A stretch of 64,000 nt of DNA from Actinomucor elegans. Lineage: Eukaryota > Mucoromycota > Mucoromycetes > Mucorales > Mucoraceae. The stretch covers positions 3,100,001 to 3,164,000 of the forward strand of contig JAMSLZ010000001.1 of the NCBI GenBank assembly GCA_026027325.1, read 5' to 3'. This document shows, piece by piece, positions 35,178 to 46,721 of this stretch. Made by a program: the position numbers and the translations under genes. Numbering within the stretch: the first letter of the stretch is position 1; each line of letters starts with the position of its first letter. Below the pieces are notes generated by a model. That model searched no databases. It worked only from the letters and a program-made list of their open reading frames with translations, and was not told the DNA's origin.

Positions 35178-36725
35178 GGGATTCGGGAAGTATTTTTGTT
35201 TGCTTTATGTCTAGAATGTTTGTTAGCGGTGCCTAGTGATATAAGTTGGTTGCATATGTCCAAGGAAAGAGATGGTCCACTTGACAATGAAAAAGGTTGA
35301 CGTAGTATGCTGCTCATGCGCCTCTAATGACAATGAATGCGGTTGATCTATGCCTTTGAAAGCAGAGTTAGGTTCATCTACCACGAGAGCAAGATTTCAT
35401 CTGTTACTACTTTGTTAGGAGAAGGAGTGCTCCTGTTACTGGGGTTAACTCTTTTGTGACTTTATGAATTACGTGTGATTGCTTTACTCATTCACCATTA
35501 ATTTGTTTGAACTGTTCTGTGGCATTTCCAATGTCTAAAACTGTTGCAACGATACTAGGATATATTACAGGTAATTTAACGTGTATACATAGCTATATCA
35601 TTGTATTTCGATTGATGGGGGGAAAAAATACCAAATTAGTAATTGTTCCTTTGGCCTTCTGTTCACTTTCCAGGATGTTCAGGTTCTGTAATGCTGGTTA
35701 TTTCTTGTCTTCGCTACCTTTTGATTGATATAAACTCGCTAACTCCTGCTTGGACACGCTTTACTTTATTTTGTGTAATAATGATACATTGGCAGCTTTA
35801 ACTACACATCAATTGGAGTCGCAAAACATAAGCTCATTACACATTCTGCTCTTCAAGAAATAGCCCATGTTTAAAGCTAAGTGTATTCAAATATTATTGA
35901 TGTACTATAGCAGCTTCGAAAGAACAACTTGGAACGAAGTCCCTGGCAATTCCTTAGATTAATGTTGACAGGTGTAAAGCTTCTTATGCTGTAGTTTTAG
36001 CGCTAAACAAGATATTCAAATATAGGTATAGTCCTTTGCATGTACAGTTGTTTTTGAAATTCTTCTTGCGCTTCGATCTTTGGCGTGATTTGATATCAAA
36101 TGTACATATGTACATCACTTGAGATCACATCATGTTTCACATGTATGGGTCCTTATTACACAGGGATAGATCAATATTTACCCAATTTACGGATTGCTGC
36201 CACCACCTACTCTTTTGATAGACCATCTTTGATGGTAACGTCTTGTTAGAAATTGAAATAAAGATTGTTTAATGTGATGGATGCATTTGTTATCGAACGA
36301 GGTATGCATTGAGTATTTTTGATTCTGATAACTTAAGCTTATGGCAGACCGATGGATATATTCGAGTTGGTAAATGAATTTCAATCGATAAATTCCACGG
36401 CTCTGTCCTGCTATGGCACTGAAGAAGCTCTTGCGTTTTATTCCCTATCAGTTCGTACTAAGAACATTAGGTAAAAGTTTGTTTGAAAGAATAATGATTG
36501 CGTAATTCACAATTGGTATTAAGGTCACAACGATCAAATCAAATAGGATTCATCTTTTGTCTAAGAATGCTATATAATAATATTTTCATTTTTACTCATT
36601 TCTCTTTTTAAGCTTGTGTTTCCCTTTTGATTTGTTATTCTTCTTTCATTCATTGGTCTATCAATCACATAAATCGTTTAGTTTACAACCACAATATAAC
36701 ACCAACGCACGCCATACTACAAGGA

Positions 36726-38076
36726 ATGGACAGCTCTTATTATTCAGATCAACTATTTGATTCTATCAACAGAATTCTACCAGAAGATACCGACTCTTAT
36801 TATACCAATACAACACCAGCAGATGGCCTGGTATACAATCATCTTCAGCAAACATTGCAAGTGCAAACAGATATCAAGAACCAGCAACGCATTCAGGACT
36901 TTTTAAATAGCGCAATCAGCAGCACTTCTACAGACGGCAGTGCAGAGAACACCATGTTGGGGTTTGACGAGCTTTATTCATCTGTAGCATCTGAATCAGA
37001 CATGCCATATCTACAACTCATGGAGCAGGCGACTGCCCCTTATTATACACCAATTGAACCTATGATGGATCAAGATGCATCTGCGTTTAATATTTCATAT
37101 TTGCACCAAAATAACAGTGTAGCAGGTCTTGACACTGGTTTATTGCTTTCATCTCAACTATGCCATCCATTGTCTTCGATCCCTGATGATTTCTATCCAG
37201 AACATAATCACTTTTCCTGTGATTACTTTTCAAATGGTCAAGATATGTTTGCAGGATTTAATTGTAATAGCTTTGTAAGTCCTATTCAATGCATCAGACT
37301 ACTTTTCATTTATGTCAAAGATTACTTTTTTTTCACTATAGGACACAAATCAATGTATCAATACCAACGAAATTGCTACGTCTTCGTTTGTTATACCGCC
37401 ACTTTCTCTTCCATATAGTTCGCCTTCGATCCACGAAACAGCCGCGTCATTATCAGCCATCTCTAGTGACCATCATATGGCATTCCGAAGCAATTCAACC
37501 CCCTTGCTCTCTACATCCTATTCTTGCTCATCCTTTTCCTCTAGCGCCTCTTCCCTTCATAATGAGGACGATGACGAAGAAGAGGAAGAGGATGAAGATA
37601 ATGAGCCCAAACCAAAAGTCCTTTATAAACCTACCATGACCAAATCCTCCACCACACTATCACTCAACAAAAAGAGACAACCACAGCCCAAAAAATCAGC
37701 GTCCATAAGTTATATTCCTGAACAGCCATCGTCATCAAGGCGAAAGAAGAACGTACCTCGTCGTAAAAATAGCGGCATGCCTCGTAAAAACACATCAGAT
37801 AGTTTATCATATTATCTAGCTAAACAACGATTATCTGACGATGATGAAGATGCTGAATATAGCAGCAATGTAACTACAAAGACTAGCACATCTTCAAGTG
37901 GCATAGCCTGCAAGAAAGGGCGAAATGTAGATAAAGCGTGCAATCATTGTAAACGTTCTCACCTGCGATGTGATAATGTACGTCCCTGCCGTCGTTGCGT
38001 GGCTACTGGAAAAGTAGGATGTCAAGATGTGAAGCATAAACCAAGGGGTAGACCTCGTTTACAAAAAAGACTTTAA
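36726..38076 (+). CDS. Zn2Cys6 transcription factor (C-terminal zinc cluster)
   Basis: Two exons (36726-37274, 37342-38076; intron GTAAGT...ATAG) encode about 427 residues starting MDSSYYSDQLFDSINRILPE, the only ATG of the frame. The N-terminal half is Ser/Thr/Gln/Tyr-rich and acidic, suggesting an activation region. It is followed by an acidic run (EDDDEEEEEDEDNE), a basic low-complexity linker, and at the extreme C-terminus the zinc cluster KACNHCKRSHLRCDNVRPC with C-x2-C-x6-C-x5-C-x2-C-x7-C spacing, then an AT-hook-like KPRGRPRL. In most ascomycete Gal4-type factors the cluster is N-terminal; a C-terminal position is unusual in general but I have seen it in early-diverging fungi. Nuclear DNA-binding regulator; target genes unknown. 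Confidence 0.85.
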
Positions 38077-38610
38077 TTCTGTATATAAACTAGTAATGCT
38101 AATAATGTATAATGGATGAAATACAATATAATATACCTATTTAAAGAATATATATATAATCAATTATACAACAATAAAGCATGCACTGAATTACGAGTAT
38201 AATGAATATGTATATAAAGAAAAAAATTGCGACCAATTCTTCATTGATAAATCGTCTTGATACATCAACCCTTTGGTGTCACTGTATTGGTTCTATTTTG
38301 GGCCCAAGTTTGATGTGTATACTAACGTAAATATCTGATGAGCGCAATAGCCATTGTTCTTCACGGAACAAATTCAACAATTAAGACAGCACTTTCATAT
38401 ATGTTATAATAAACCTTTTTTTTTTATATATTTCTGATTATGCACCATCACTATGCATTATTAAACTGACATCGTCAATTGGGTGATCTCGAGATTATTG
38501 GATCGATCTTGTATCAAATGTATGTGATTTGCTAACAACCACTAATTATACTGATCATAATTTAGTGAAAGAAATAGTTTGATGAATGCAGCCGTCCATT
38601 TTGAACGCGT

Positions 38611-38665
38611 GATGCCTATCAGACGCGACATTGAACTAGATTCGATCGAGAGATCTATTGATCAT
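38611..38665 (+). repeat. dispersed paired repeat, copy b
   Basis: Reads ACGCGACATTGAACTAGATT then CGATCGAGAGATCTATTGAT. Best-preserved core of the family; its partner half-unit follows at 38799-38830. Confidence 0.55.
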
Positions 38666-38798
38666 AACCAATTCATATGAAAAACACTTATTTTACAGCC
38701 ATCTATTAAAATATACTATATCAGTAGCCATTTCAATTAAGGAATGGGCCCTAATAGATGCAATAGTTCATTATGAACAAGTAATGATCTCTAGAGGT

Positions 38799-38830
38799 AA
38801 CATGAAATAGGAATCGGTCGAGAAACGTAA
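38799..38830 (+). repeat. dispersed paired repeat, copy b'
   Basis: AACATGAAATAGGAATCGGT then CGAGAAACGTAA; aligns with the core 190 bp upstream. Confidence 0.45.
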
Positions 38831-39292
38831 TGCTAAAAATGGATAATTTCTGAAGGGATCCTTAGTCTTAATTCTCATCTTGCCATTTTGCGGAGTGTAA
38901 AGAGGAAGTATGTCAATTCATCACAACCACATAAATTTAGTACATCCAAATGCGTTTTTTTAAGAAAAAAAATCCACACGTCAAGTTTATCAAAGATAGC
39001 TCAATCAGTTGAAAGAAATATCATACATAATTTAAATCATGAGATGGAACGATTCAATTCTACACAAACTTGATTAGTACCTTTTTTTTTTGGGTATAGT
39101 CGATTTTTTGCCGTCATTAAAAATGGCATACCAAAGGATCCTTAGGCGATTCTGAATCGTGAAATATGTGTTAAAGCACTAGTAGCCAATAGAAAAAGAG
39201 ATTTTTATTAGAAGCATTATTCTTGATTCAACTTTGGCATTCGCTTCTCAAAGAATAGTCATATATATGTATTTGCAATTTTTCGTACCAAG

Positions 39293-39532
39293 ATGAGCGT
39301 AAGCGAACTTAAGCGGAGAGATCACAACCAAATAATGCAGGATAATACCTATCTCAATAGTATGTTATTTGAAGAAAGAAAGAAAAAAAACTTGCTCAAG
39401 CAACAGCTTGTAAAAAGAGGCTTCTTAAACCGTATATTTCAACAATGGTACCATAACAGCATTATCCGTCATCGTTTCCACAATGAGCATCAACGTAAAT
39501 GTAAAATTTGTATTGTTATCAAAGACCGATGA
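39293..39532 (+). CDS. small basic coiled-coil protein, unrecognised
   Basis: 79-codon ATG-led single-exon frame starting MSVSELKRRDHNQIMQDNTY. The centre (FEERKKKNLLKQQLVKRGFL) is strongly basic and helix-forming, followed by NRIFQQWYHNSIIRHRFHNE, reminiscent of IQ-like or coiled-coil repeats. Codon and residue use look genuine rather than random, and it sits in a gene-sized gap between a plus-strand transcription factor and a convergent ArfGAP gene. No family recognised. Confidence 0.4.
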   Translation: MSVSELKRRDHNQIMQDNTYLNSMLFEERKKKNLLKQQLVKRGFLNRIFQQWYHNSIIRHRFHNEHQRKCKICIVIKDR

Positions 39533-39726
39533 CTTAATACAGTAGTAATTAAAATCGTTATTAAATCGAGAAAGGATTATATATTTATAAAGTGCAAGAA
39601 GGAATTAGGAAAGGAATATACGATTCGAGATTATTATTATTATTAGGGTAAGATATGGGAGTGATATAATAGTTAAATAATTGGATTTAAAAGCTCTAAC
39701 AGATACTACTACAACTGTACTAAATA

Positions 39727-41077
39727 CTACTTTTCAGCATTTAATAACTGACTGTTTTGATCATCATGAAGTACACCATTGGATTTGGGCACCATGGGTT
39801 TAGTATCACTCAGATCAACTGCAGAATGCGAGGCACCCAAGTTGGGTCTTTCACTATTGACATGCTTAAAAGAAGACATAGCTTCCCGGAACCCAAAGTC
39901 CAATGAGCTTGCAGGTGACGAATTGTGCTGTTTATCAAAAGCAAATAAGCGCAATGCCGTTACAGCTTGTACACTTTGTCGATCTACTGCCAAATCTAAT
40001 GGAGTCTGCAATGCGCCATGTGAGCTACAAAACAGTCGTGAAGCAAAAGTGACTTACCATATTCGAGTTGTCTTTGATATCTGATTTTGCATGTCTTTTT
40101 AATAAAGCCAATACAAGTCTCACATTGTTATTTGCAGCAGCATAATGAAGTGCTGTCCAACCATCGGCGTCTTGTTGGTTGACATCACTGAGTCTTTGCA
40201 GCAAGAACTCTACAATCACTTCATCGCCTCTATCTACAATTTTGTGCAGGGCTGTTCTTAATCCATCATCAGGGTTTTTATAATCAACGTGAGCACCCTG
40301 TGCCAACCTCTTGAGAGAGTTGGCGAGATTTCCTTCCGTTACTGCATTCCAAAATTCCTAAATTCAATAGATTAGATCAGACGTTATTAGAATTTTATCA
40401 GTCATACCTTGTCCAATGAATCTTGACTTAAACTACAAGGCGTAACAAATGACTTTTTGACATACTTTTCAATGATCCATAAATCACGATCCAGTCGAGT
40501 AGAACTGGGCGTAATACGAAAAGATTCCATATCAATGGGCACAGATTCCTCATAGATACTATTGCCTATTCTATTACCCAATCGTAACATGACTTCAATT
40601 GCATCATTCTCCCACTTATCCAGGATAACAGATCGCACTTTACTGACATGGACGCCCAAACTACGATGAATGCCCGAGCATTCAATGCAGACAATGATAC
40701 CTAGATTGGTGCAAGCCCATTCAGGATCTTTGACGCCGCAATCAGCGCACTGATCATTGCCTGGAATCATACGGATCTTTTTTAATGATTCGCGTTGGTT
40801 TTCTTCGTTCTGTTCGCTTTCCTTTTGCGCTTGATTGAGAGCTGACGCTTCCAAAGTACTCTATGTTCTATGTAAGCAAGCGTTTTCAAAATTTTAAAGT
40901 ATACCTTTCTTAGATTGGGTGATTGTTGCGTGTAACGTGACGTGTTGTCCGAGTTCAATGCCATTTGACTGGCTGTACGAATACTTGATATCCATTCATT
41001 CATGTCCTGTTCATTCTCTGCTTGAAGAACCAGCACCCTATACATGTATTAATAAACAAGTGTATCTTAATGAAAGA

Positions 41078-41110
<33 letters not shown>

Positions 41111-42625
41111 TATTGGGCGATATCACTTCAAAACAAAACCGTCTATCATATCCGTCCGTCAATTTGACACTACATACGCGTAAATTATACACTGCCGAAC
41201 CATCTTCATCCTTGGAAGATGTCTATACACATTGTCAGCATACGTTCTAGACGAGAACACCATGCTTTTTTACCTTGGGATTGCGAGTAGTACAGACCAG
41301 CTCACCGTTGAATATAGTATAGTATTTTCTGGTCCAACTTTGATACACTCTACCGTGCTTCCTTTCAAACAAGTAACCTGATTTATGAGTAATAGGTAAT
41401 GTTTCTGCTAAAGAGGGTGTTGGACTTGAACCGTTTGGCTGCATAGGGTTGTATTGCTCGGCTGCATTCTATGTATGAGTTAGTAAAGACGGTCAGCAGG
41501 ATCAAGAAAAGATTTACCTCCTCACATATTTGCTGGTATAAAAGTCCTTCTTGAACCTCCTCTTCAAATCTTTGTCTCGACTAGGACAATAAGTATCAGT
41601 TTTACCGTAAGTTTACAATTGGGGTTTTTACACATACATCATGTAATAACCCTGTTAGATCGCGCATATAAGGTTCCAAATCCTTCAAAATCTCATAGCT
41701 TTGGTGATGAAAAGCAGATTCCGTATACATATAAGCAAGTACCTAACCCCACACATCAGTCTCTTTATATCTCATTCAACAGCCATGCATACATTTTCCA
41801 TATAATCCACTTTCTTTTTGGCTTCGATATCATTTAGTTTTGAAACGTATTCCATGTACGATTTGTGAAAAGCCTTTCGCGTATCGGCCAGTTCCTTTGC
41901 AGACTAGTTATATAGAAGATCAATACATGATCCAAATTTTTTTTTTCAGAAAGAAGGGCCTACCTCTGGTAAAGTTGGATCTTTCGGCTTCTTGCTCATA
42001 TATCGCGACAAGGCCGAGTCTACATCGTCGCTTGATTTCTCGAATTTCTTTCTTAATTCCTGCATTGCGGTTTAGCACTATGTACTGTATCCAAACAAAA
42101 TAATTTACTTTAATAGGTGCCACGGTGTCCTTGACAAACACATCCAGTGGTGTGATAAAAGTATCTACTACATGTGTATTCTGTAAAGAAATGAGTCGCG
42201 TTTCTTTTTTGTTTGATTCCAGATCTCTTACAAACATGTTTCGACTCTTTTCTACTTCAAAAATTGACTTGCCAAACTTGTCCAAAGCTTGAGCTAAGTT
42301 TGAAACACATAAGTACAACAGCAGATGTGGGTGTTGAGCAAATTCTTACCGACGATAGGGTCATCTTGAGCTTGAGCAAAAGATAGAAACTCTCGAGCTA
42401 ATTCGCTTTGCTGTTGACTATAAGCTATAAAATACGTTATGGCGCCTACGAGATGATGGTGTTTAGACTGTTCTTACATGAGGAAATCTCGATTTGGGAA
42501 CGAGTCAGCTTGATTAGGGTTTTAAGTGAATGTTCAAAATTCTGAATGGACTCTTCATGAGACTGTATACGCTTCCTAAACGTGGGTGAATCGTCCAAAC
42601 AACCGCGTATATCCAGAGCAGGCAT
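39727..42625 (-). CDS. BAR-PH-ArfGAP-ankyrin protein (ACAP-like)
   Basis: GTPase-activating protein for ARF GTPases at curved membranes, likely endosomal or plasma-membrane. Many short exons on the minus strand. Order of domains: N-terminal BAR-type helices (MPALDIRGCLDDSPTFRKRI, SIQNFEHSLKTLIKLTRSQI); PH domain (KSGYLFERKHGRVYQSWTRK to NEWISSIRTASQM); ArfGAP zinc finger with CADCGVKDPEWACTN and CIECSGIHRSLGVHVSKVRS, including the catalytic Arg after the Cys4 cluster; then ankyrin repeats (TALHKIVDRGDEVIVEFLL, DGWTALHYAAANNNVRLVLA, TPLDLAVDRQSVQAV). The architecture is that of human ACAP1-3 and fungal relatives. The C-terminus is a Ser-rich tail. ARL1 elsewhere in the window is not its expected substrate; ARF1/ARF6-type proteins are. 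Start at 42625 chosen because it begins the BAR domain. Confidence 0.9.
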
Positions 42626-42744
42626 TATTTAATGAAAAAAGGATGAAATTATAAAACGCTACCAAATCTGCTTTTTACTATACTGCAGACTTTAGGTTAC
42701 TCAAACGCACAGTTAAATAGTGACGGCTTTTTATTACATTATAT

Positions 42745-44201
42745 CTAAGATGATGAGGCAAACTCATCTGTGTTATAGTATTCAGGATACTTATTTATCA
42801 GTTCTTGAAGCTCCTTTTGCTGTTGAATCAAGTTGGGTGTTAATTCATCATATACATCGGTAAAGAGTTCCTTGAGAGCAGGCTTCTTTTTCTTTTCAGC
42901 GGCTGTGAAACTGACAAGGATGTCCTTTTTGATTTGCTTACGATAAGCATCTTCTTCTTCTTGGCTCCAGTAGTTCTTGAGTTCCATGTAACGTCTCAAA
43001 CGTGTAACAGGGTTATCAAATTGAGCTCTTTCTTCTACTTCTTTTCTATCACGGTATTTAGTAGAGTCATCAGAGGTACTGTGGTGACCAATACGATAAG
43101 TCATGGCTTCAATCAAGACAGGCTTTTGTTCTTTAATGGCCATCTCACGAGCAGCCTTGGTAGCATTGTAAATGGCCCAGATATCATTACCATCTACACG
43201 GATGGTGTCGATACCGTAGCCAATACCACGACTAGCAATACCATCACCCTTATATTGTTCAGAAGATGGGGTAGAGATGGCATAACCATTGTTACGGCTA
43301 TATTGGAGAAGTTTAGTTGTCAGTAAGCTATGATATGTACCTTATCTTACCAGAAGAAAATAACAGGGCTCTTGAGTGTAGCGGCCATGTTAAGACCGGC
43401 ATGGAAATCACCTTCAGAAGCAGCACCTTCACCAAAGAAACAAAGAGTGCATGCATTGGCACCAGCCATCTTTAAGGCATAAGCAGCACCAGCTGCTTGG
43501 GGAATTTGTGTACCCAAAGGTGACGAGATGGTTTGGAAATTGTGTTTCTTGGAACCATAGTGAATAGGCATTTGACGGCCTTTACCATAATCAAGCTCGT
43601 TCGAGAAACATTGATTAACGAATTCATCTAAAGTGAAACCACGATAGACCAGCATAAAGGCTTCACGATACTAATTGCAGGTGAGTATCTCATCTCTTTA
43701 GTCAAGAAAAAAAAAACTTACTTGACCAAACACAACATCTTCAGGTGATAAAGCAGCAGCACTGCCGATCATGGCTTCTTCACCAAAGTGAGTCATGTAG
43801 AAACTGATACGACCTTGACGTTGAGCATCATAAAGAATACCATCCATTGTATGCAACAAGAGCATATTCTTATAACACTTGACGACTTGTTCCTTAGGAA
43901 GATTTGGGTCCTGATCTGCATTTAAAACTGTGCCTGTATGATCCATCACCCGATAGGCTTGAAGTGGCTCTTGCTTTTCAATGAATTGCATGTTGTTTGT
44001 GAATTTATCAGTAGATGACCATGAACGAGTAGGATGTACTTCAACACTAGCTGTAGAAGAAGCTACACTATTATACAACTACTTTGATATTAGTATATGT
44101 AACCATATTTTACAATATACACACACCTTGCTAGTAACAGTAAAAAGTCTCTTTTGCTGAACAATAGCAGCGCGTCTTAACAATAGTCTGGCTTGAAGCA
44201 T
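42745..44201 (-). CDS. BCKDHA: branched-chain 2-oxoacid dehydrogenase E1 alpha, mitochondrial
   Basis: E1 alpha subunit of the complex that oxidatively decarboxylates the keto acids of Val, Leu and Ile in the mitochondrial matrix. At least five exons, about 450 residues. The N-terminus [20 protein letters not shown] is a typical matrix-targeting peptide (first intron after TVTSK). Catalytic region: [40 protein letters not shown], the TPP-binding [26 protein letters not shown] and the phosphorylation-loop region [16 protein letters not shown] ([11 protein letters not shown] is the E1 alpha kinase-target loop). Regulation by phosphorylation is therefore plausible. The HHSTSDDS loop separates it from pyruvate dehydrogenase E1 alpha. 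Looks intact. Confidence 0.94.
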
Positions 44202-44655
44202 TTTTTTGTGGTGGTAAAGAAGAAAGAAAGCAAGAAAACCAGAAGAAAATATTTTCTTTTGGCCTTTCAACCGTGTGAAAATTTGGCTAGCTTTCCATTT
44301 GGGGACTTTTTCGTGGGAAAAACTGACAGTGTATAGATTGCTAGACGAAGCTATACGGAGAGATATCGTCTTATTGTAGCCAATCATAATTCGTAGCTAT
44401 GTAGTCCATCTATTACAGCTTAAAAGTGCATATGCAAGCATATATGTATATATGCACTGTATAACATCATTAATGAGATATAAAATATGGATCGCCTTTG
44501 AGTGTTCAATCAAAGATTGATTGGTGAGAAAGATAGAAATGGGGTACCTGATTCGGTGTGTAACTGACTTTAATCTATCTGCCGAAATCTTTATGCTGAT
44601 AATCCTTTTTATACACTTTTATTTTATTATATAACACAATGATCTATTCTAATAT
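44202..44655. other. intergenic, BCKDHA promoter
   Basis: 454 bp upstream of BCKDHA and downstream of the next minus-strand gene. It contains ATATATGTATATATGC-type alternating sequence near 44436. No gene. Confidence 0.5.
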
Positions 44656-45507
44656 CTACTTTCTTGCACCAACAGCACCATTACTAGTAGCACTTGTCAA
44701 AGCAGCCAAGAACGCAGTCTTTTGTTGAAGATCAAAAGTAGGATTGCTTCCTACTAGTGTACTTACAGTAGCACCTTGAATGATCTCGGGCCACTTGATA
44801 TCTGAACCCACTCCAAGATATCTATCATAATCACCTGCAATATCCTTCAAAACCATCTCCCCATTATCTTGCTCAGATGCAACCTCTTGTTCCGTTGATT
44901 CAGTGTTTAAAGTGGCAGTTTCAAAGGATGACCAATCAATGTCTTTGTCAATAAATGTAGTAGCGCGACGTGTACGGACCTCTTGAGGTTGAGATCTAGC
45001 ACGGAAAGTGGCACGTTGCTTATTGTTCTCGCGAGGTTGACGCTTGTTATTGGCTTGTTGCTGTGCTGCACCTTCAGTCTTTTGTTGTCTGTTGTTGGGT
45101 CGATTGTTGTTTCTGTTCTTATTGTTGTTGCCTTCAGTTCTCATTCTAGGCTTACGCTGTTGTTGTTCATTATTGGTAGTTTCGGTGGCATCGGCAAATT
45201 GTCCTTTGTTCTCGGTGTTTTGTTTTCTGGGTCGAGGTGTAAAGTTACCATTACGATTATTGTTATTGTTTGATCGAGGCTTACGGGCATTAGCCAAGAA
45301 AGAAGCAAAAGGATCAGTAGCACCCTCCATGACCTTACCACGGCCAGTACCACCGATACGTTGAGAAAGTGGAGATCGCTCTTTCTTGGTCTCGGCTGCA
45401 GGGGTTGTGGCAGCATCGGGAGTTGTATAGTGTCTAACAGAAGAAAAAATAGCAGAGCTTCTCAAAGAAGCGGTCTTGGTAAAACTGCTGGCAGTTGTTC
45501 TCAACAT
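44656..45507 (-). CDS. Asn-rich, basic protein with mitochondrial leader, unrecognised
   Basis: Single-exon 283-residue protein. The first 30 residues (MLRTTASSFTKTASLRSSAI, then FSSVRHYTT) form a strong matrix-targeting peptide with an RHY-like cleavage context. The centre (residues about 75-165) is Asn/Gln/Arg/Lys-rich low complexity (RSNNNNNRNGNFTPRPRKQN), typical of RNA-binding or assembly factors. The C-terminal third is ordered-looking (FIDKDIDWSSFETATLN, DIAGDYDRYLGVGSDIKWPE). The composition suggests a mitochondrial RNA- or ribosome-associated protein, an inference only; no domain was recognised. Probably a real gene given the intact frame and leader. Confidence 0.7.
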   Translation of the reverse strand: MLRTTASSFTKTASLRSSAIFSSVRHYTTPDAATTPAAETKKERSPLSQRIGGTGRGKVMEGATDPFASFLANARKPRSNNNNNRNGNFTPRPRKQNTENKGQFADATETTNNEQQQRKPRMRTEGNNNKNRNNNRPNNRQQKTEGAAQQQANNKRQPRENNKQRATFRARSQPQEVRTRRATTFIDKDIDWSSFETATLNTESTEQEVASEQDNGEMVLKDIAGDYDRYLGVGSDIKWPEIIQGATVSTLVGSNPTFDLQQKTAFLAALTSATSNGAVGARK

Positions 45508-45999
45508 GATTATTGTATAAATTCAAAAAAAAAATGAGACCAAATGACCAAGGAAAAAATATTACAGTAGATGAGGCCCTGGTGATTGTCAAGAAGAGAC
45601 AAGTCACGGAACGTCAAAATTAAATAAAAAAAAGTGGGATTTGAATTCCACTAAAATTTTGATAGTTATTGCACTCCAAAGCTTGTTTTTTTCGAAACTT
45701 GGCATTCCTTTTTTTTTTTTAGAGATAGATACTAGATTTTCAAGCCTTAATCTCCACAGAAAATTGAATAAAAGTCGACCATACCTCAATATTATCTACA
45801 TAAAATTTGAGCCATTCGATGCCAAACTATATTTTAACAACATTTTTTGAGTTCTTTTGTACTATCTAACTCTTTATTATTATTATTATCAAAAGCCAGT
45901 GATTATTCGCACATTTTCATTCACTTCATCTATCTAATCATTTTTTTAGTTTAGGTTTATTATGGTCTCTGCCGTCAATCAATGAATTTCTGGTAGCTA
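45508..45999. other. intergenic, no gene seen
   Basis: AT-rich; nothing recognised apart from short T runs. Confidence 0.5.
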
Positions 46000-46161
46000 T
46001 ATGACTATCCTCAAGATAGAACAAAAAATGCTGTCGAGAGACTGGTAAAGAACTTTGAAGCCTTTAGTTTGAAAAAGGCAGAAGTTGAAAGGTATATCTC
46101 AGTGGAATGCAATTTATCAGCTAAGGAGATTATTCGGCATCTTTCCAGAGATAGGTACTGA
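46000..46161 (+). mobile_element. possible transposase N-terminal fragment
   Basis: 53-codon open stretch YDYPQDRTKNAVERLVKNFE continuing AFSLKKAEVERYISVECNLS and AKEIIRHLSRDRY before a TGA. The helix-turn-helix-like layout and wording resemble N-termini of Mucorales IS630-type transposase genes as I remember them, but no catalytic part follows. Downstream pieces (EKLKCWRHLKAFGQHKR) are out of frame. Treated as a fragment of an old element. Confidence 0.35.
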
Positions 46162-46721
46162 AAAGTAATGGCAGTAGATGGATTTTGTGGTAGATTGCTG
46201 AGAAACTAAAATGTTGGCGTCACTTAAAAGCCTTTGGACAGCATAAAAGAGTTTCTGGAACACATTTATCTACCCTTTTTAGTTATACATCAGTAAGAGA
46301 ACTGAAGAGATAGTAATGTCCAAAATTATCCATTGTGTCTACTAGAACCACCATTTTTAACTAAGGTTCAAACGATGCAGTGTAGTCAAGCGATTGATAA
46401 TAGTTTAGATTTAATTCGTTAGTATTAGATATATATATATATATATCTTTCCTATCAACCTTGATCAAATGTCACATTTGATGACAGGAATATTATAATG
46501 AATTATTATATTGCTTCATTATTATTCTGAAAAACAAAAACCTTCTTCGTGCTAATGAATACGCAAAGTCCAGTTTGGAACTTTTACACCCTGCTGAAAC
46601 TTTTCAAATAATCAGTGCTTGTAATGCTCCAATTTTCTGCGTGAAATTTGCATGAAATAGTTTTTGTCGTTCTTTCTTAATCAGAAACTACTTGCTTTTC
46701 AGATCTTAAGTTTGATTTAAA
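46162..46721. other. intergenic, F-box gene promoter
   Basis: AT-rich; (TA)n run at about 46427-46446, and a fold-back ATCAAATGTCACATTTGAT near 46464. No gene. Confidence 0.5.

Larger units (their letters stand above)
32952..36725. other. 3.8 kb gene-free stretch with repeats
   Basis: No supportable gene on either strand. It carries three T9A(8-11) tracts (33412-33431, 34329-34345, 35158-35177), a 30-nt-class poly-A run near 34172-34199, two dispersed-repeat cores (34441-34490 and 34591-34640), a tRNA-like but non-canonical sequence near 33855-33920, and the palindrome TGTACATATGTACA near 36100. The right end is the promoter of the Zn2Cys6 factor, with a T/C-rich tract before its ATG. Confidence 0.5.
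38077..39292. other. intergenic with dispersed-repeat pair
   Basis: 1.2 kb without a supported gene. Contains two dispersed-repeat cores (38611-38665 and 38799-38830). A 61-codon frame at 38888-39073 is somewhat protein-like (SLSKIAQSVERNIIHNLNHE) but lacks an ATG and any recognisable domain. Confidence 0.45.

Noticed and set aside
35507..35728. 73-codon plus-strand hydrophobic ORF
   Set aside because: No family, no neighbouring exons and composition typical of chance frames in AT-rich DNA.
41071..41107. Long poly-T in the ArfGAP gene as an insertion scar
   Set aside because: Lies within an intron, with no flanking duplication or element ends; simple homopolymer expansion explains it.
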